Below are positions 60,177 through 64,000 of a stretch of 64,000 bases of DNA, piece after piece. The position numbers were made by a program, and so were the translations under genes. The notes below the pieces were generated by a model. It was not told the DNA's origin and made no database searches. It worked only from the letters and a program-made list of their open reading frames with translations. Every line of letters starts with the position of its first letter. Within the stretch, counting starts at the first letter, position 1. This DNA is from Nitrososphaerota archaeon (lineage in GTDB: Archaea; Thermoproteota; Nitrososphaeria; Nitrososphaerales; UBA183). The stretch lies in NCBI GenBank assembly GCA_027386095.1, contig DAHXUN010000010.1, positions 1-64,000 of the forward strand, in the 5' to 3' direction.

Positions 60177-60566
60177 ATGTCCTCCGACAAGGAGATCATC
60201 ACCGAGCTTCAGAAGATAAGAGAGCTCCTCACACCAAAGCCAGCCCCGCCCGCCCCGCCTCCTCCCAAGGGCATCTCCGCGGAGTTCAAGGCGTTCCTCA
60301 TCAACTACAAGGTACTCGGGCTCGCCGTCGCCTTCATCCTAGGCGTCTATCTGGGGGGCCTGGTCCAGGCCCTGGTGTCTGACCTGTTACTCCCAGCGAT
60401 CGGCATCCCGCTGAGCAGCATAGGCAACCTGAGCACACTCACGGTGACCTTCGCGAACCAGCACTTCTTAATCGGCGGCTTCCTCATAGCAGTCATCACA
60501 TTCATCATCGTCGCCTTCGTGATCTTCCTCATCGTCAAGATCGCCAGCCATTACAAGATTCAGTAG
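60177..60566 (+). CDS. MscL-type mechanosensitive channel
   Basis: This 129-residue protein has an N-terminal helix with a Pro-rich linker (KPAPPAPPPPKG). An MscL-like core follows: AEFKAFLINYKVLGLAVAFI (TM1 with a Val/Ala-rich gate), a periplasmic loop with ISTLTVTFANQHFLIGG-like content, and TM2 AVITFIIVAFVIFLIVKIAS. MscL opens under osmotic downshock. ATG 60177 is chosen since the longer frame upstream is a shadow of the EamA gene. A T-run follows the stop. Confidence 0.82.
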   Translation: MSSDKEIITELQKIRELLTPKPAPPAPPPPKGISAEFKAFLINYKVLGLAVAFILGVYLGGLVQALVSDLLLPAIGIPLSSIGNLSTLTVTFANQHFLIGGFLIAVITFIIVAFVIFLIVKIASHYKIQ

Positions 60567-60578
60567 AGCTCTCCCATC

Positions 60579-60584
60579 TTTTTT
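60579..60584 (+). terminator. T-run after the MscL gene
   Basis: Six T residues (60579-60584), 13 nt after the stop codon and in a GC-rich setting, fit the U-rich archaeal termination signal. No strong hairpin precedes it. Confidence 0.45.
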
Positions 60585-60682
60585 CATCCCGCCCCGAAGT
60601 GTGAATCGTTAAGCATAGTGTCAAGTGTAATTGCCTCAGTCAGTCATGTCCAACCTCGGCAGAGTAACCTCCGAGGATTACG

Positions 60683-61324
60683 TTGAGCAGCAGTAAGTTC
60701 GAGAAAGGTTGGAAGACAGAAGAGAAGGAGCCCTTCGGTAAGATGGTCCGGGAGACCGTCCGGGGGCCCCAGGCGATGCGCCCACAGATCCAGAAGGCGA
60801 CCCAGCAGTTGGGCAACGAGATCACGCGGCTGGACCAGGCGATGGGCAGGCTGAAGCAGCGGGAGAATTCCATCTTCAAGAAGACGGTCACAGCCGTCCA
60901 GGCGCACGATCAGGAGTCCAGCAAGGCCTACTCCAACGAGCTCGCCGAAGTCCGCAAGATGGAGAAGATCGTCACCCAGTCGAGGATTGCCCTGGAGCAG
61001 ATCAACACCAGGCTACAGACCGTCACTGAAATCGGAGACTTCGCATCCACCATCGCCCCGGCGATTGGAGTGATCAAGAACGTGCGCGCCACGCTCGGTG
61101 AAGCGATGCCCGACGCCCAGGGAACCCTCGGCGAGATAGGGGCGCAGCTCAACTCCATAATGGTGGACGTCGGCCAGATCACAGGGACGACCTTCTACCA
61201 GGCGGAGAACAGCGAGGAGGCCAACAGGATCCTCGCGGAGGCCTCAGCGGTGGCGGAAAAGCGCATGGCCGATTCCCTCCCCGAGGTCCCGAACACCGGC
61301 CAGTCTATCTTCACTAGCGAGTAA
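60683..61324 (+). CDS. ESCRT-III (Snf7/CdvB) family protein
   Basis: This 213-residue, mostly helical charged protein has the ESCRT-III core: basic helix FGKMVRETVRGPQAMRPQIQ, IQKATQQLGNEITRLDQAMG and KQRENSIFKKTVTAVQAHD, then acidic C-terminal helices ending with NTGQSIFTSE. CdvB homologues polymerise in archaeal cell division. It lacks the C-terminal winged helix of full CdvB, so it is a short paralogue (CdvB1/B2-like). TTG 60683 is the start. No cdvA or cdvC is adjacent. Confidence 0.85.
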   Translation: MSSSKFEKGWKTEEKEPFGKMVRETVRGPQAMRPQIQKATQQLGNEITRLDQAMGRLKQRENSIFKKTVTAVQAHDQESSKAYSNELAEVRKMEKIVTQSRIALEQINTRLQTVTEIGDFASTIAPAIGVIKNVRATLGEAMPDAQGTLGEIGAQLNSIMVDVGQITGTTFYQAENSEEANRILAEASAVAEKRMADSLPEVPNTGQSIFTSE

Positions 61325-61448
61325 GCGGGCTTCAGGGCGTCTGGCGCAGGCGGTCTCGAAACCCCATTCCTGTGCCCCCCGCGCCCGGTACATGGCTCGC
61401 GGTGCCAGCTTGTCGGCCGTGACATCGGTCTGATCCCCCGGGCGACCG

Positions 61449-62159
61449 CTATGGAGGGGAAGACGTGCTCCAGAGCAGCTCAATGAACTGCTTGAAGTGA
61501 CTCGCGACGGCGGGGCTGTCTATCCACCCGCAGGCAGAGTGGTCTGGCAGGCCGATGAGCGCCACCTTGTCGTCCACAAGAAGGTCGAAGGCCACCTGGT
61601 TCCCTGTCCTGATGTCCACTCCGGGCGGCAGGAGCCCTACCCCTCCCTCGTCACATATCGCCCTCACGCTCACCCCCCTCTCCAACGCCTCTGAGAGGAG
61701 CTCCATGGTCTTGGCATCCTCCAGCCCCATGGCGGGCGCCACCAGCATCACGGTCTCCTTGGCCCCCCTGAGCAACTCGTAGATCTTGGCAAGGACTTTC
61801 TCGCCTCCACGGATGGTGTAGACAAGCTCGGCCTCCAGGGTGGGCTGCGGGCTGTACAGCCTGTCCAGGGCGTCGAACGTCTCCTCGACCCTGGCCTCCA
61901 CCATCGACTTGATGCCGGACGGCTCCTTCGCCCGGTAGGTCGCCGGTTTCTTCACCACCAGATCTGCCCACCCCTTCGAAGCCAGACCCCTCAGCGCCGT
62001 GTACGCACTCGGCTTCGGAATGTCTGCGTCGTCCGCGACCTTCGCCGGGTCCGCCGGCCCCAGGGCCGCCAGTGAGACGTAACACCTCGCCTCGTACCTC
62101 GTGAGCCCAAGATTCTGGAGTTCGTCTAGCACGTCGCTCCTGTGCACGCAGAAAGGCAT
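61449..62159 (-). CDS. TrmB-family transcriptional regulator
   Basis: This 236-residue protein has an N-terminal winged helix (LQNLGLTRYEARCYVSLAAL, then AKVADDADIPKPSAYTALRG and the wing) linked by a coiled coil to a PLD-like sugar-binding domain (TVMLVAPAMGLEDAKTMELL; LVDDKVALIGLP). TrmB proteins respond to sugars or other small molecules. It is divergent from the GGR gene, with both promoters packed in 44 nt, so it may control that gene or itself. Confidence 0.9.
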   Translation of the reverse strand: MPFCVHRSDVLDELQNLGLTRYEARCYVSLAALGPADPAKVADDADIPKPSAYTALRGLASKGWADLVVKKPATYRAKEPSGIKSMVEARVEETFDALDRLYSPQPTLEAELVYTIRGGEKVLAKIYELLRGAKETVMLVAPAMGLEDAKTMELLSEALERGVSVRAICDEGGVGLLPPGVDIRTGNQVAFDLLVDDKVALIGLPDHSACGWIDSPAVASHFKQFIELLWSTSSPP

Positions 62160-62168
62160 GGCAAAGCT

Positions 62169-62176
62169 CTTATATA
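62169..62176. promoter_or_regulatory. TATA box in the TrmB-GGR divergent region
   Basis: The stretch cttatata lies 28-35 nt upstream of the GGR TTG at 62204. The adjacent AT-rich stretch (minus ctaaaata, 62178-62185) lies 19-26 nt upstream of the TrmB start at 62159. The two promoters overlap. Confidence 0.55.
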
Positions 62177-62182
62177 GTATTT

Positions 62183-62201
62183 TAGTAGCGTTTGCGACTA
62201 C
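62183..62201. repeat. short inverted repeat, candidate regulator site
   Basis: The 5-bp arms agtag and ctact flank a 9-nt spacer within agtagcgtttgcgactact, lying between the TATA element and the GGR start. It is weak, but placed where a repressor would act. Confidence 0.35.
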
Positions 62202-62203
62202 TT

Positions 62204-63679
62204 TTGCCAGGGAACCACGACTACGACGTGATCATCGCAGGCGGAGGGATGTCCGGCCTGATCACGGCCGCCTCGATCGGCTACCACTCGAAGGGCAAAG
62301 CACGAATCCTCATCGTCGACAGGAACAAAGAGGACGAACCGGGAAAGAAGACCCACAACGGGTGGACCTGCGGCGACGCAACAAGCAAGCGCTCTCTGGA
62401 CTATCTCGCGGAGCACATCGGGATCCGCTACGAGTCCCCCGAGCTCGAGCACCCCGTGAAAGGGGTCTATGTCTACTCCCCCGACAGGCAGACCAAGGTC
62501 CTGTTCGAAGGGGAGGGGTACCTCTTCAACAGGAAACTGGCGCCCCGGAGGCAGGTCAACGACGCCAAAAAGGCCGGGGCGGAGTTCATGTATGGGGCCA
62601 CGGCCGAACGGCTGCTTGCAGAGGGCGGGAAGATCACCGGAGTCTCAGGGAGGAAGTCGGACGGCTCAGCGTTCAGCCTGACCGCCAAGGTCGTCATCGA
62701 CGCCACCGGCGCCTCATCCACTTTAAGACGGTTCATGCCGATATCTTCGAAGATTGAGAAGGAAATCGACCCGGACGACGTCGTGGGGACCGGCAGGTAC
62801 ATCCTCGACTTCGAGCCCGCGGCGGACCAGCCGTCGTACTTCTCTCCTGACTATTGCATCATACACCTCGACCAGTTCATCGCCCCTGCGGGCTACGCCT
62901 GGGTGTTCCCGAAGGGGAAGAAGAAAGTGAACATAGGCCTCGGGGTCTCTCACTCAGGGCTTGCCAGGAGGAACAGGCGCTTCGGGCTCGACGACAACCT
63001 CCAGTCCCTCATCGACAGGTACCTGGCCGAAAACCCGGTGATCAAGAACTACGCGCAGCCCTCGGACGACGCGAACTCCGGCAACACGAAGGGCAACTGG
63101 CAGGTGCCGGTTAGGCGCCACAACGACTGCATGGTGGCCAACGGCTTCGCCGTGGTGGGTGACGCGGCCTGGATGCCGAGACCCATCGACGCCGGGGGCA
63201 TCAGCCCTTCCATCTACGGCGGTACCATCCTAGGCAAAGTGGTGGCCGAGGCCCTCGAAGCCGGAGACACCGGCGAAGCCGGGCTTTGGAAGTACAACGT
63301 GGAGTACATGAACACCCACGGATACCCCATGGCGAGCTTCGAGGTCCTAAGGAGGTACCTCCAGACCGTCACCGACGACCAGATCAACTACGGCATGAAG
63401 CACTTCCTCTCAGAGGAGGACGTGAACGCGATCACGGAGAGGAAGCACCCCGAGTTCAACCAGGCCCGCTTCATGAACCCTGCCATGTGGTACCGGGTCC
63501 TCGGTCAACTGTCACTAGCCAGGGGGCTGAGATACACCGTCAAGAAGAGCGCGGCGCTCGTGGAGATCAACCTTGCCTACCCGTCGACCCCGCAAGGCTT
63601 CGAGGGATGGCAGAAGCGCCTCGGGAGCGAACTCAGGGAGACGGTCGAGAAGTTCAAGCCGCTCGACGTCGCGAACTAG
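62204..63679 (+). CDS. geranylgeranyl reductase family FAD protein
   Basis: This protein of about 490 residues starts with a Rossmann FAD site (YDVIIAGGGMSGLITAASIG). It has the GGR-family KVVIDATGASSTLRRFMPIS and the second flavin motif GFAVVGDAAWMPRPIDAGGI, in which GDAA is the FAD-ribose motif and the Gly-Gly-Ile loop binds flavin. Likely role: saturation of archaeal lipid chains or of a quinone side chain. TTG 62204 is preferred to TTG 62192 for promoter spacing and because the family starts near the FAD site. Confidence 0.88.
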   Translation: MPGNHDYDVIIAGGGMSGLITAASIGYHSKGKARILIVDRNKEDEPGKKTHNGWTCGDATSKRSLDYLAEHIGIRYESPELEHPVKGVYVYSPDRQTKVLFEGEGYLFNRKLAPRRQVNDAKKAGAEFMYGATAERLLAEGGKITGVSGRKSDGSAFSLTAKVVIDATGASSTLRRFMPISSKIEKEIDPDDVVGTGRYILDFEPAADQPSYFSPDYCIIHLDQFIAPAGYAWVFPKGKKKVNIGLGVSHSGLARRNRRFGLDDNLQSLIDRYLAENPVIKNYAQPSDDANSGNTKGNWQVPVRRHNDCMVANGFAVVGDAAWMPRPIDAGGISPSIYGGTILGKVVAEALEAGDTGEAGLWKYNVEYMNTHGYPMASFEVLRRYLQTVTDDQINYGMKHFLSEEDVNAITERKHPEFNQARFMNPAMWYRVLGQLSLARGLRYTVKKSAALVEINLAYPSTPQGFEGWQKRLGSELRETVEKFKPLDVAN

Positions 63680-63706
63680 ATATAGCCTAGGGTGGGCTGC
63701 GGGCCC

Positions 63707-64000
63707 ATGGTCGCTCTACCCCCAAAGGTCAGGAAGTTCCTCGACGGCAAGCACATCGGCAAGCTGGCCACGGTCATGGACGACGGCTCGCCCCACGTCA
63801 CTCCCATCTGGTACATGAGGGAAGGGGACAGGGTGGTCATCAACACAACCACCACCAGGGTGAAGTATCGCAACATCGAGCGCGACGGGAGGGTCTGCTT
63901 CCTCGTCGACGACGGCTATCCATATGTGATCCTATTCGGCAAGGCGAGGATCGCCAGGGAGCGTGATAGGATGAAAGACATCGAGAAGCTTGCCATCAGA
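63707..64000 (+). CDS. PNPOx/F420-dependent oxidoreductase-like flavin-binding protein (partial)
   Basis: The window cuts this gene after 98 codons. The protein starts VALPPKVRKFLDGKHIGKLA and then has TVMDDGSPHVTPIWYMREGD, INTTTTRVKYRNIERDGRVC, FLVDDGYPYVILFGKARI. This is the split beta-barrel of pyridoxamine 5'-phosphate oxidase-like proteins, most like the F420-dependent group (the TTTTRVKYRNI loop). The ATG at 63707 lies 28 nt after the GGR stop, with no clear promoter between, so co-transcription is possible. Confidence 0.85.
   Translation, partial: MVALPPKVRKFLDGKHIGKLATVMDDGSPHVTPIWYMREGDRVVINTTTTRVKYRNIERDGRVCFLVDDGYPYVILFGKARIARERDRMKDIEKLAIR

Noticed and set aside
1..64000. CRISPR arrays, insertion sequences or prophage
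   Set aside because: No regular direct repeats with spacers, no transposase, integrase or terminal inverted repeats were seen anywhere in the window.

Overview
The window reads as a high-GC archaeal chromosome, almost certainly from the TACK group. The supporting features are an A-type ATP synthase operon, aIF1, an archaeal-type polyprenyl diphosphate synthase, two geranylgeranyl-reductase-like flavoproteins, an ESCRT-III/CdvB homologue, TrmB and ArsR regulators, and TATA boxes 22-30 nt upstream of start codons (leaderless transcription). All five tRNA genes are interrupted by introns. A heterotrophic relative of the Nitrososphaeria (Thaumarchaeota) fits best. That placement is inference: no rRNA and no ammonia-oxidation genes are present.

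Layout. 1-1460: tRNA-Asn, an NTF2-like protein, a small membrane protein, tRNA-CAT and aIF1. 1526-12335: respiratory complex I genes in the order H-I-J-K-M-L-M-N, with two NuoM-type subunits. 12433-21073: A-type ATP synthase K-E-C-F-A-B-D-(69-aa protein)-H-I. 21085-29334: prenyl synthase, an orphan gene, tRNA-Glu, a methyltransferase, a HTH_42 protein, a chimeric pair of broken genes (SRPBCC/GNAT), a Cys-rich CDF-like transporter and a lone SF2 helicase. 29523-43227: a metabolic and accessory region with M19 dipeptidase, serine hydrolase, epimerase, radical SAM, HprK-like P-loop protein, TauE/DUF1634 pair, HAD, LigB-like, MBL-fold, M20 peptidase and acetyl-CoA synthetase. 43364-54618: tRNA-Leu, PolX, Lrp-type sensor domain, Xaa-Pro peptidase divergent from proline dehydrogenase, ArsR regulator, gamma-glutamyltransferase, DUF4382 protein, tRNA-Arg, AlaX-like protein, a GGR-like flavoprotein, citrate synthase and a CBS protein. 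55165-59000: the second complex I cluster, A-B-C-D. 59106-64000: EamA transporter, MscL-like channel, CdvB-like protein, TrmB, GGR and a partial PNPOx-fold protein.

Main result. Three inteins interrupt the two iron-sulfur subunits of complex I: two in NuoI, only six residues apart, and one in NuoB. In every case the +1 splicing nucleophile is a cysteine that should ligate a [4Fe-4S] cluster, so no functional electron path to quinone can form until all three have spliced. No nuoE, nuoF or nuoG is present, so the complex probably takes electrons from ferredoxin or another non-NADH donor.

Other notable points: a citrate synthase with an N-terminal ribbon-helix-helix-like segment, whose start codon is abutted by a perfect inverted repeat; an 18-bp perfect palindrome between divergent Xaa-Pro peptidase and proline dehydrogenase genes; D-loop introns in three tRNAs; a CTG start for nuoK supported by Shine-Dalgarno and overlap evidence; and an MBL-fold gene with no standard start codon, directly behind the in-frame stop of its neighbour.
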